Below, one piece after another: positions 1-7,028 of a stretch of 21,128 nucleotides of DNA. Positions within the stretch are counted from its first letter, which is position 1. Every line of letters begins with the position of its first letter. Under the pieces are notes generated by a model. It made no database searches, was not told the origin of the DNA, and was given only the letters and a program-made list of their open reading frames with translations. The translations under genes and the position numbers were made by a program. This stretch comes from Patescibacteria group bacterium (lineage in GTDB: Bacteria; Patescibacteriota; Microgenomatia; UBA1400; MFAQ01): the NCBI GenBank assembly GCA_018819325.1, contig JAHJQJ010000043.1, positions 1-21,128 on the forward strand. The letters run 5' to 3'.

Positions 1-114
1 GGCTCGAAAACAAAAGAGATTCTTTCATCTTTGTTTGGAACCTGGGACACCAAAGACCTAAACCCTCTAAAAGAATGCAGAGAACTTCTCACTAATCCAA
101 ATTACGCTATCTAA
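1..114 (+). CDS. C-terminal tail of an unidentified protein (5' end outside window)
   Basis: Frame 1 is open from the first base and ends at TAA 112-114, giving 37 residues ending in ...LLTNPNYAI. The composition is ordinary for a soluble protein (mixed charged and hydrophobic residues, a W and a helical-looking end). I do not recognise the family. It converges with the 70-aa minus-strand gene and overlaps its last 8 bases, the same tail-to-tail overlap seen at two other convergent pairs in this window. That supports it being a real gene end rather than chance. Confidence 0.45.
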   Translation, partial: GSKTKEILSSLFGTWDTKDLNPLKECRELLTNPNYAI

Positions 115-319
115 ACCCATTCAGGAAGCGTGAACTCTTACCTATAAACAACTCTGCCATTTTCTCCATAAAAATAGTTGTTTCAAGCCCAGGTCTTTTT
201 AAATCAGGATACGCAGACAAAACCAAATCTATCTCTCCAATTAAATGATCACCTGTTTCAGCCAACTCCACAACCAATCTCTCCCTGTCCCTCCTAAATC
301 TTTCTTTACTCAGTCCCAT
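107..319 (-). CDS. Small hypothetical protein (70 aa), last gene of the amino-acid operon
   Basis: A 70-residue soluble protein starting at ATG 319, 19 nt after the stop of the M20 deacylase gene, so probably cotranscribed with it. The sequence is basic at the N-terminus (KERFRRDRER), followed by an amphipathic helical stretch (ELAETGDHLIGEIDLVL) and a hydrophobic/charged C-terminal half. There is no signal peptide, membrane segment or metal motif. No family recognised. The gap before it contains the perfect 12-bp palindrome ACTTAATTAAGT (323-334). Its real status rests on operon position and the absence of a better ORF. Confidence 0.5.
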   Translation of the reverse strand: MGLSKERFRRDRERLVVELAETGDHLIGEIDLVLSAYPDLKRPGLETTIFMEKMAELFIGKSSRFLNGFR

Positions 320-338
320 ATTACTTAATTAAGTTACA

Positions 339-1418
339 TTAATTATCGGTCTTTGTCAAGGAGATCAAGAATTCCTTTAACACCTCTTTATATTCACCCA
401 TGGCTTTCACATCCAACCATTCATTTTCTGTATGTACCAGACCACCTTCCGGTTTAGACAAAATCACAGGAATCTCTTTACTAGTAAAAAACCTTCCATC
501 AGATGCGCCATGCTCCCTAGCTAACAACCTTTCGGTCCTGTATCTAGTAATCAACTTACTCCAAAGTTTAATATGTTTATCATCACCATCAACAAAAAAT
601 GGGTCTGCTGTAACGATCTCTTCCAGCTCAGAAAACTTAACTACATCCCTTATTCTCTTCCATAAAGACTCCCTTTTTTCTTTTGGGATATGTCTAAAAT
701 CCAAATACCCTTCGGCCAAATCACACACTTGATTGGTTTGACTCCCACCGTGCAACTGACCAATATTCATCGTTGTTTCCCAAACCTCCTTTTCAGGGCT
801 GGGAAACTCTTTCCTTAAAACCACCAAATCTTTCATTAATAAATCAATCGCATTTTTACCTTCCCATGGCTTCGATGAATGTGCTGACTCACCATTAACA
901 ACTAACTTAACATGCAGCACTCCCTTGGCTTCATTCACTATATGCCAATTATCTCCCCCATCAGGAATCACCACCACCTCTGGTTTAAATCCAATCTCAT
1001 TTACCAAGTAACCAACTCCATTCATTCCTCCAACTTCTTCATCAGAAGTAAGCATAATTCCTAAACTTGGCAACTCTCCTTTTTCTTCATACAACTCTTT
1101 CAACACATCTATAAATACTGCCACGGCAAACTTCATGTCACTCACTCCTCGCCCCAAAAGTTTTCCACCTTCCTCCTTCATCACAAACATTCCATCGGAC
1201 CCAGGCACCACGTCAATGTGGGCGTTCAACAAAACCTTTGGCTTCAAAGTGTCCTCCGTCAACCAAACATAAGATATTTTTCCATTACTCTCAAATCGTT
1301 TTTTAATAAACGGATAAAAATCAAGGCGCTCTCCAATATACTCAAAACACTCTTCTATCTCATCATCATTTCCTCCAACTGTTTCAAAAGCCACCAGGTG
1401 ACTAAGTATCTCTCTCAT
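339..1418 (-). CDS. M20-family metallopeptidase / N-acyl-L-amino acid deacylase (ArgE/DapE type)
   Basis: A 359-aa dizinc amidohydrolase. Visible M20 landmarks: AHIDVVPG (H67, D69), GRGVSDMK with bridging D94, TSDEEVGG with general base E127 and zinc ligand E128, a further acidic metal-ligand candidate in IPDGGD near 153, the dimerisation-domain His in ESAHSSKPWEG (H180), and the C-terminal GLVHTENEW (H329). Length is normal for the family. M20 enzymes remove acyl groups from N-acyl amino acids or cleave short peptides. Here the gene follows the N-acylamino acid racemase by 5 nt and the GNAT gene is two genes upstream, so the best guess is the L-specific desuccinylase that makes a D-to-L amino acid route irreversible. 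From sequence alone, N-acetyl, N-succinyl and dipeptide substrates cannot be separated. No Shine-Dalgarno is evident. Confidence 0.88.
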   Translation of the reverse strand: MREILSHLVAFETVGGNDDEIEECFEYIGERLDFYPFIKKRFESNGKISYVWLTEDTLKPKVLLNAHIDVVPGSDGMFVMKEEGGKLLGRGVSDMKFAVAVFIDVLKELYEEKGELPSLGIMLTSDEEVGGMNGVGYLVNEIGFKPEVVVIPDGGDNWHIVNEAKGVLHVKLVVNGESAHSSKPWEGKNAIDLLMKDLVVLRKEFPSPEKEVWETTMNIGQLHGGSQTNQVCDLAEGYLDFRHIPKEKRESLWKRIRDVVKFSELEEIVTADPFFVDGDDKHIKLWSKLITRYRTERLLAREHGASDGRFFTSKEIPVILSKPEGGLVHTENEWLDVKAMGEYKEVLKEFLISLTKTDN

Positions 1419-1423
1419 ATTTT

Positions 1424-2530
1424 TTATTTTATCTCAAATTGTTTAACCATATATTTATTAATTCTAGACTTAACTACTTCATAACCCATTCCCACACCAC
1501 TTGGTACAGACACAAAACCATCATTAGAAATCTCAATGTCTTGTTTAGTAACATCTTCTCCAAAAAAAGTCTTAGACGGAGTAATATCAGCAGGTAAAGA
1601 AAATTCAGACAATGTTGCCACCGCCACATTGTATGCTTTTCCAATTCCAGTCTCTAGCATTCCCCCACACCATAACTTTATCCCGTTTTTCTTCGCTATT
1701 TTGTTAATTTTTTTCACCTCAGTCAAGCCACCTACTCTCCCTGGCTTCACATTAATTATTCTACAAGCACCAATCTCAATTGCTTTTCTTGCATCTTCAG
1801 CACTCAATATGCTCTCATCCAAACAAATAGGGGTTTTTAGTTCTTTCTGCACCTTAGCATGATCAATAATGTCATCAAATGCCAACGGTTGCTCAATCAT
1901 CAACAAATCAAACTCATCTAGTTTCCTCAATAAATCCATATCCTTCAATCTATAAGAAGAGTTGGCATCTACCATCAAAGATATTTTGGGGAATTTTTTT
2001 CTAATCGCCCTCAGAGGTTTACAGTCCCACCCTGGTTTCACTTTTATCTTTATCCGCCGATACCCTTCACCCACCCTTTTTCCAACCACCTCAAGTAATT
2101 TATCAACGCTAGGCTGCACTCCAATACTTTCCCCAATAGGTACCTTACTCCTTGTCCCACCCAACAAATCCTTCAAACTTTTCTTTTTCAAAAGTGACTC
2201 AATCTCCCACAAGGCAGACTCCACTCCATGTTTAGCAATATTATTTCCTCTAACAAAACTACAATCATTCACGTACTCCTCTATGGTTAACTCCCTATTT
2301 AACAGCTTGGGGACCAAGAAATCCTTAATTATATGGATACATGTCTCAGTAGTCTCGGTTAAATAAACTGGGGCAGATAACGCTGCCGCCTCCCCATAAC
2401 CAACCACACCATCATTGGTCTCAAGTCTCACGATTACCGCATCTCTTTCACTAATGTCACCAAAACCCGTAGTAAAAGTAAACTTCATCGGTAAAGTTAT
2501 ATGTAAAATCTCAACCTTCTTTATCTTCAT
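1424..2530 (-). CDS. N-acylamino acid racemase / o-succinylbenzoate synthase family (enolase superfamily)
   Basis: A 368-aa member of the OSBS/NSAR branch of the enolase superfamily (muconate-lactonizing subgroup). The N-terminal capping domain spans about residues 1-125. The barrel shows the KxK base motif (IKIKVKPGWD, around K161-K163), metal ligands D188 (VDANSSY), E213 (MIEQPLA) and D238 (CLDES), and the second base K262 (INVKPGRVGG). CGGMLETGIGKAYN (288-301) and LPADITPSKTFF are typical of OSBS/NSAR rather than of dipeptide epimerases. No menaquinone gene is nearby. The neighbours are a GNAT acyltransferase (3-nt gap upstream) and an M20 deacylase (5-nt gap downstream), so racemisation of N-succinyl amino acids is favoured over o-succinylbenzoate synthesis. 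Both activities occur in this family, so the reaction remains inferred. Confidence 0.88.
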   Translation of the reverse strand: MKIKKVEILHITLPMKFTFTTGFGDISERDAVIVRLETNDGVVGYGEAAALSAPVYLTETTETCIHIIKDFLVPKLLNRELTIEEYVNDCSFVRGNNIAKHGVESALWEIESLLKKKSLKDLLGGTRSKVPIGESIGVQPSVDKLLEVVGKRVGEGYRRIKIKVKPGWDCKPLRAIRKKFPKISLMVDANSSYRLKDMDLLRKLDEFDLLMIEQPLAFDDIIDHAKVQKELKTPICLDESILSAEDARKAIEIGACRIINVKPGRVGGLTEVKKINKIAKKNGIKLWCGGMLETGIGKAYNVAVATLSEFSLPADITPSKTFFGEDVTKQDIEISNDGFVSVPSGVGMGYEVVKSRINKYMVKQFEIK

Positions 2531-2533
2531 GTG

Positions 2534-3430
2534 TTAAATCTTTCTGCTAAATACATAATAATTTCGCCTATCTCCATTTATCATACCGCTTGCAAAACCA
2601 CTTACCAAATGAGTCCCTACTCCAAAATCCCTATCCGCCTGCCAATCCATAGTCACTAAAGCAACTTTTCTTAAACCCATCCTCCATTTGTCAACATCAA
2701 CAACATTCTCAGCAACCCCTGGTATTTGCACCAGGAACCTATCTCGTTCAACTTTTTTCAAATCAGTCACATCAATCACTGGCAAACCATCAACATCCAT
2801 AAGGGACAATGGTTCCAAATCTCCATCGCACACATGACTCCAAACCACTAGATTACCAATATCCCATCTTACGGTAAACCTGTCAGTCGGCGACTCACCA
2901 TACAAATCACTTGGCACCCTACCATACTTATTCACGGTATATAAATACGGCCACGCACCCAACTTTTCAATATACAATCTGGCATTTGCTCCCAATAACG
3001 GATCATACGTCCAATCAATTCTATCCACACCTTTTTCTCTCGCCAACATTCCCTGCAATAAACACATATCCCTACCTAAATCATTTACATAACGATTCTC
3101 TCTATCCACTCCCACCATATGCAAAATCAATTTATTAAAAATAGTCCCCACCGTAAAAGACATTCCGTTCATCTCTCCATCTTTGTTATAGCTTGCAATC
3201 ACCGCACCACCCGTATCTTCAGCTACAGCCAAAAAGTTACTTGGCACCGCCTCTCTAACTGGCATTTCCCACACTAAACTTTGTAGCTCCACCATTTTCT
3301 CAAGTTCTTCAATTTCTTGCCAACCCAATCTCTTATACCAAGTTTCTCCTTTCTCTCTTTCTTTCAACCAATTTCCGTTACCTATTTCAATAATTCCCGA
3401 ACCAATTTCAGCCAATCTCTCTCGTTTCAT
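2534..3430 (-). CDS. GNAT-type N-acyltransferase of the racemase-associated (COG3375-like) family
   Basis: A 298-aa protein whose central part resembles the predicted acyltransferases that accompany N-succinylamino acid racemase. VWEMP (53-57) and VPSNFLAVAEDTGGAVIASYNKDGEM form the first strands. LHMVGVDRENRYVNDLGRDM corresponds to the acyl-CoA binding loop, although the usual R/QxxGxG is degenerate here. IDWTYDPLLGANARLYIEKLGA and YGESPTDRFTVRW are characteristic of the group. In Geobacillus-type clusters such a protein is the D-amino acid N-succinyltransferase; that role is transferred here by context. The gene overlaps the aminotransferase stop by 4 nt and lies 3 nt before the racemase, so cotranslation is likely. 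The C-terminal about 110 residues carry no motif I recognise. Confidence 0.75.
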   Translation of the reverse strand: MKRERLAEIGSGIIEIGNGNWLKEREKGETWYKRLGWQEIEELEKMVELQSLVWEMPVREAVPSNFLAVAEDTGGAVIASYNKDGEMNGMSFTVGTIFNKLILHMVGVDRENRYVNDLGRDMCLLQGMLAREKGVDRIDWTYDPLLGANARLYIEKLGAWPYLYTVNKYGRVPSDLYGESPTDRFTVRWDIGNLVVWSHVCDGDLEPLSLMDVDGLPVIDVTDLKKVERDRFLVQIPGVAENVVDVDKWRMGLRKVALVTMDWQADRDFGVGTHLVSGFASGMINGDRRNYYVFSRKI

Positions 3431-4275
3431 ATTTTTTCCAATCTCTTCCTTATCTCAGCCACCCTACCCAAACTGCCTGGTATTCTCATTCTAACCAATG
3501 AACTATCCATATTCTCATGGGTAGGTTTAAACGTAGCTCCATCTTCCGTACCAATCCCAAGGTCCAACAAAGTTTTATAAAAATTACCCTCACCTCTAGC
3601 CAACAAAATACTTACCATTGGATGTGATTCAAACACATCAATTCCCACCTCTTGTAACACCCTTACCATCTGCCTTTTTATCAACTCAGTCTTCTTTCTC
3701 ACGTCCGGCAAAAACTCAGCTAGCATCACAGGCTCCAATGCTACCTCTCCAACCAAACCAGTAAAAGTATCCACAGAAAAAACCAACTCAATATTTTTAT
3801 ATACCTCAGCCAAAGGTCTCGACATTGCCATGTATCCTAATCTTGGCGAAGCCAAACCAATCACCTTAGATAAAGATCTCGTTACTATCATGTTATTAGC
3901 ATTTTCCATCAACCCAAATGCAGACATCCCATCAAGTATAGAATCTCCAAAGGCTTCGTCCACAATCAACAAATCTCCTCGTTTTTGTGTCAACATAACT
4001 AAGGCTTTCAAACTCTCTCCGTTAATTACATCCCCTGTTGGATTATTAGGATTATCAACATATACCACCGCCAGTCCCTTTCTTCTTTGCAAATAATCAC
4101 ACAAATCAGATATTTTTACTTCAATCGGCTCTAACAATGGCGACTGTACAGCCATATACGGTATCCTCGCCCTATCCGCCAATACCACTACATTAGTAAA
4201 CTGAGGACCATATCCCACTAATTCCAACCCACTACTTTTCACCATATCCGAAGAAACAAACCATAACTGCCACAT
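3427..4275 (-). CDS. PLP aminotransferase, C-terminal fragment (frameshifted gene)
   Basis: A 282-aa ORF carrying most of a fold-type I (HisC-like) aminotransferase: YGPQFTNVV, the PLP-phenol region VYVDNPNNPTGDV, the aspartate motif LLIVDEAFGD and the PLP lysine in TRSLSKVIGLASPRLGYMAM. The apparent start (MWQLWFV) is an artefact: those codons are the N-terminal fragment's sequence read in another frame. The genuine homology starts at SSDMVKSSG. Adding one T to the TTT at 4254-4256 (minus-strand T) joins the two ORFs into a 376-aa protein reading GSYGLFSSDMVK. That length is normal for the family. The substrate is unknown. As first gene of the racemase operon it may act on an amino acid supplied by, or feeding, that pathway. 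Confidence 0.82.
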   Translation of the reverse strand: MWQLWFVSSDMVKSSGLELVGYGPQFTNVVVLADRARIPYMAVQSPLLEPIEVKISDLCDYLQRRKGLAVVYVDNPNNPTGDVINGESLKALVMLTQKRGDLLIVDEAFGDSILDGMSAFGLMENANNMIVTRSLSKVIGLASPRLGYMAMSRPLAEVYKNIELVFSVDTFTGLVGEVALEPVMLAEFLPDVRKKTELIKRQMVRVLQEVGIDVFESHPMVSILLARGEGNFYKTLLDLGIGTEDGATFKPTHENMDSSLVRMRIPGSLGRVAEIRKRLEKI

Positions 4276-4556
4276 CCCCCAAAAAATACCTCGGTTTTTT
4301 TGTTTAAACCAAATCTCTCTCTAACATGCACACCCAACCTCTTTGCATAAGGATCCGCTGGATACTCTCTTAATAAGTCTTTGGTAATTCCACCCAACAC
4401 GTCATTAACCTGACCTGGATATTCAAACGGTGAATGTCCCAACCCACAGTCAATAAAAGAAAATTCTGGATTTGGTTTACCTTGCTCAGATGCATAATCT
4501 CTCCTCTCAATTGGTCCTCTAATCAAATTTAGTGCTACTATTTCTTGTCTCGCCAT
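4239..4556 (-). CDS. PLP aminotransferase, N-terminal fragment (frameshifted gene)
   Basis: A 105-aa ORF holding the N-terminus of the same HisC-like aminotransferase: IDCGLGHSPFEYP, YPADPYAKRLGVHVRERFGL and FFGGCGSYGL, the last being the family's G-GS cofactor-phosphate region. After GLF the frame runs into LRIW and TGA at 4239-4241, while the matching continuation lies in the -1 frame (SSDMVKSS...). A single missing T in the TTT at 4254-4256 explains this. The ATG at 4556 is 12 nt downstream of a good -10 box, so this is the first gene of the operon. Whether the break is a real mutation or a consensus error cannot be told from one sequence. Confidence 0.78.
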   Translation of the reverse strand: MARQEIVALNLIRGPIERRDYASEQGKPNPEFSFIDCGLGHSPFEYPGQVNDVLGGITKDLLREYPADPYAKRLGVHVRERFGLNKKTEVFFGGCGSYGLFLRIW

Positions 4557-4568
4557 AACAGTATCACT

Positions 4569-4597
4569 AGTCTACCTAATCAAACAACATTCGTCAA
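4569..4597 (-). promoter_or_regulatory. Sigma70-type promoter of the aminotransferase-GNAT-racemase-M20 operon
   Basis: On the minus strand, TTGACG (4592-4597) and TAGACT (4569-4574) are separated by 17 nt. The -10 ends 12 nt before the aminotransferase ATG (4556), giving an expected leader of only about 5 nt. Confidence 0.6.
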
Positions 4598-4616
4598 GAC
4601 TAAAAAAACTCTCCTA

Positions 4617-5816
4617 TTACTTCACCAATTTCAAATACCTTCTCCTCCCAATCCTCACCACTACCTCTTTAGTCAATTGAATTACATCACCATCCAACCG
4701 TTTCTCATCTACATAAACCGCTCCTTGTTCAATCAATCGCCTAAACTGAGATTTACTCTCCACCAATCCCTTATCAACCACTATCTCCATTAATTCATCA
4801 ACGCTCAATTCCTTCTTACCCACCACCACGGTCATTACATCACCAACTACCTGTTTCTGTTGAATCGTCTTCTCAAAATGCTCACCAGCCATTACAACCT
4901 CTTTTTCAGAATAAAGCTCCTCAATTATTTTCTCCGCCAATCGCTTCTTAATCTCCATCGGATTATCACTCTTCTCCAACTTTTTTTTAATTTCATCAAT
5001 CTCACCCAAAGACACACTAGTTCCAAACTTAAAATACTCAATTATTAACTCATCCTTAATAGACATCACCTTGCCATAAATTTCTTCTGGTTTATCATCC
5101 AACCAAATAGCATTCCCCCAAGTCTTACTCATCTTTCTACCATCCGTCCCCAATAAAAACCCATTAGCAATAATAAACGACTCCTTCTTACCCAACACCT
5201 TATTCAGTTTTCTACCGGCCTGCATATTAAATGTCTGATCGGTCCCACCCAGCTGAATGTCAGTATTCAAATGATAACTGTCATAACCTTGCATCAACGG
5301 ATACAACACTTCAGGCAAACTCACTCTTTTACCTTCATCCAGTCTTTTTCTTATTAATTCTCTGCTCACAAAATCATTAACAGAAAAATGACCGGCCAAA
5401 AACAACACCTCTCCAAAGGTCAATTTTTTCAGCCACTCACTATTAAACTTCACTTCAATATTGGTAAAATCCAACACCTTCTCCGCTTGTTTTTTGTAAG
5501 TAGCAAAATTTTTCTCAATCTCCTCCCTGGTTAAAACCGGTCGTTCACCTTCTTTATCAGAAGTATCCCCAATAGTAGCCGTAAAATCCCCAATTAAAAA
5601 CGTTACTTTGTGGCCCAAATCAGACAATAATTGTAATTTCCGTAAAGGCATCGCATGACCCAAATGAATCTTAATACCAGTTGGATCAATCCCAAAATAT
5701 ATATTTAATTTTTTACCAGACAAAAGCAACTCCCCCAACTCCTTTTTCGAAGGAATCACGTTCTCCACACACCTCTCAATCAAATCTTTGATTTTATCTT
5801 TATCATTCATACACAA
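4617..5816 (-). CDS. tyrS: Tyrosyl-tRNA synthetase
   Basis: A class Ic aminoacyl-tRNA synthetase that charges tRNA-Tyr. The Rossmann domain has YFGIDPTG (40-47), the HIGH motif as HLGH (51-54), GDFTATIGD (77-85), the tyrosine-binding stretch MQGYDSYHLNTDIQLGGTDQ (175-194) and the KMSKS loop as KMSKT (228-232). The C-terminus (about 335-399) is an S4 RNA-binding domain (VESKSQFRRLIEQGAVYVDEKRL). The length is normal. The drawn start is TTG 5816; ATG 5810 (MNDKDK) is the likelier start. Both overlap the end of the DUF1846 gene, so translation is probably coupled. An AGGAG (5832-5836) lies 21 nt before the ATG, further than usual. The YHLNTDIQLGGTDQ signature makes TyrS rather than TrpS secure. 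Confidence 0.97.
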   Translation of the reverse strand: MCMNDKDKIKDLIERCVENVIPSKKELGELLLSGKKLNIYFGIDPTGIKIHLGHAMPLRKLQLLSDLGHKVTFLIGDFTATIGDTSDKEGERPVLTREEIEKNFATYKKQAEKVLDFTNIEVKFNSEWLKKLTFGEVLFLAGHFSVNDFVSRELIRKRLDEGKRVSLPEVLYPLMQGYDSYHLNTDIQLGGTDQTFNMQAGRKLNKVLGKKESFIIANGFLLGTDGRKMSKTWGNAIWLDDKPEEIYGKVMSIKDELIIEYFKFGTSVSLGEIDEIKKKLEKSDNPMEIKKRLAEKIIEELYSEKEVVMAGEHFEKTIQQKQVVGDVMTVVVGKKELSVDELMEIVVDKGLVESKSQFRRLIEQGAVYVDEKRLDGDVIQLTKEVVVRIGRRRYLKLVK

Positions 5817-6490
5817 ATTCTACCATTTCTTCTCCTTTGAATTTCTTTTTTAGCCGCCCTTCTAACTATTAAATCATTTGTAATTGCAAATCCAGCCATA
5901 TTGACCCCCATGTCAGTAGGAGACTGATAAATATCTTCTTTAAAGATACGCCCAAGAATTTCTTTAATAACAGGAAAAGCCTCTATGTCTCTATTGTAAT
6001 TAATTGCCCTTTTCTTGTAAGCCTTAAAATGAAAGGGGTCAACTAAATTAAAGTCTCCCAGATCAGAGGTAACCACCTCATACGCTTTATTTACCGGATG
6101 ATTAAGTGGTAAATTCCAAACAGGAAAAGTTTCAAGTTTGGCATAACCCACGATCACTCCTTTTTGATGTTCATAATAAAGTTGATTTAAACAAACGGCC
6201 AGCTTACCGCTACCAGCTCCAGGAGCAACCACAACCACTAATGGTTTTTTGGTTTTTATATACGGATTTTTTCCAAAGGCTAATTTGCTCAAAATAAAAT
6301 CAACATCATTGGGGTAACCTTTAATAAAATGATGAATGTAAAACTTAATTTTTTCTCTCTTTAATTTATTAATAAAAGCTTGAGTTTTTGGTTGTTTTTC
6401 TCCAGTTTCAAATCTAGTAATTACCACCTTAGGTTTTCCCAATCCCCCCCTCCTCGAATCTTTTATACATCTCAAAAACACAATCATCAT
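5807..6490 (-). CDS. DUF1846-family protein, C-terminal fragment (frameshifted gene)
   Basis: A 227-aa ORF. From GLGKPKVVITRFE (residue 16 on) it matches my recollection of the DUF1846 family: HHFIKGYPNDVDFI, the glycine-rich P-loop-like VVVVAPGAGSGKLA, LYYEHQKGVIVGYAKLETFPVWNLPLNHPVNKAYE, DLGDFNLVDPFHFKAYKK, INYNRDIEAFPV and SPTDMGVNMAG. The first 15 residues are out of frame with the family. Removing one G from the G7 run (6444-6450, C on plus) joins it to the N-terminal fragment, giving 316 aa with EEGGLGKPKVVITRF. Family members I know are near 500 aa, so about the last third is absent: the protein stops right after the EIQRRR helix and overlaps tyrS. Function is unknown family-wide; the GSGK loop suggests nucleotide or phosphate binding. 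Confidence 0.75.
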   Translation of the reverse strand: MMIVFLRCIKDSRRGGLGKPKVVITRFETGEKQPKTQAFINKLKREKIKFYIHHFIKGYPNDVDFILSKLAFGKNPYIKTKKPLVVVVAPGAGSGKLAVCLNQLYYEHQKGVIVGYAKLETFPVWNLPLNHPVNKAYEVVTSDLGDFNLVDPFHFKAYKKRAINYNRDIEAFPVIKEILGRIFKEDIYQSPTDMGVNMAGFAITNDLIVRRAAKKEIQRRRNGRICV

Positions 6491-6758
6491 AGGTTAATTT
6501 CCAATCATTTCTCTTTTTTCCTCGTTCAATATCAGGAACTGAAATACAAATAATCAATTCTGCTTTTTCTTTTAGTTTTTTTAGCATTTCCAACTTGGCT
6601 TCTGGCTTAAAACCAGGTAGCACCTTAGACGCGTGAGCATCATAAAGAATCTTGCCTCCAATCTCCAAATACAACTTATTAGAAAACCGATCAACCCTGG
6701 CCAAAATCCCCTCAGTCTGTTTACTTAAATATAGTTTATGAGAAAAACCAGTGTGCAC
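6429..6758 (-). CDS. DUF1846-family protein, N-terminal fragment (frameshifted gene)
   Basis: A 109-aa ORF with the start of DUF1846: TGFSHKLYLSKQTEGILARVDRFSNKLYLEIGGKILYDAHASKVLPGF (family pattern GFD-KYL-QSE-I--RI-KF-KLYLE-GGKL--D-HA-RVLPGF), then CISVPDIERGKK and LTYDDCVFEMYKRF. It ends in KT-stop just past the G7 run, where the frame is lost. The start is GTG 6758. It is supported by the family N-terminus beginning here and by a promoter whose -10 box ends 6 nt upstream, which makes the mRNA probably leaderless. The rest of the protein is the overlapping ORF 5807-6490. A one-base surplus in the G run is the simplest cause. Confidence 0.75.
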   Translation of the reverse strand: MHTGFSHKLYLSKQTEGILARVDRFSNKLYLEIGGKILYDAHASKVLPGFKPEAKLEMLKKLKEKAELIICISVPDIERGKKRNDWKLTYDDCVFEMYKRFEEGGIGKT

Positions 6759-6764
6759 TATATT

Positions 6765-6793
6765 AGTATAGCCACCAATCCTCAGTTAGTCAA
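6765..6793 (-). promoter_or_regulatory. Sigma70-type promoter of the DUF1846-tyrS operon (leaderless)
   Basis: Minus strand TTGACT (6788-6793), 17-nt spacer, TATACT (6765-6770). Exactly 6 nt then separate the -10 box from the GTG start at 6758, so transcription should begin at or beside the start codon. The -35 box overlaps the last codons of the upstream 62-aa gene. Confidence 0.62.
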
Positions 6794-6970
6794 AGAGGAA
6801 AAACCCTTCAAAAACTTTTCTTTTGCTTCTCTTTCTGTTTCAGCGATATCCGTCTTTTCATCAAGCCGTCTCGTCACAATCTTTTCTGCTCGTTTTCTGG
6901 CCATTTCAGTTTCTGGGTTTGTTGGGTAATCCGGATAAATTGAATAGCCTCTTATTTCAATCTTTGCCAT
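6782..6970 (-). CDS. Small hypothetical protein (62 aa), charged and helical
   Basis: An ATG-initiated 62-aa ORF between guaA (ATP-pyrophosphatase) and the DUF1846 gene, same strand, 58 nt after the guaA stop. It has a short N-terminal part with tyrosines and prolines (RGYSIYPDYPTNPETE) and a long charged helix (MARKRAEKIVTRRLDEKTDIAETEREAKEKFLKGF). No signal peptide or known motif. Nothing identifies its function. It may be an independent small gene, since the next gene downstream has its own promoter overlapping its end. Confidence 0.5.
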   Translation of the reverse strand: MAKIEIRGYSIYPDYPTNPETEMARKRAEKIVTRRLDEKTDIAETEREAKEKFLKGFSSLTN

Positions 6971-7028
6971 AACCTATAAAACAACTAATAATACAACGTA
7001 CTATATCATAATTCCTTAAAAAATGTTT

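Noticed and set aside
4598..4616. T7 tract after the tyrS stop as an intrinsic terminator
   Set aside because: No stable stem precedes the T-run on the minus strand.
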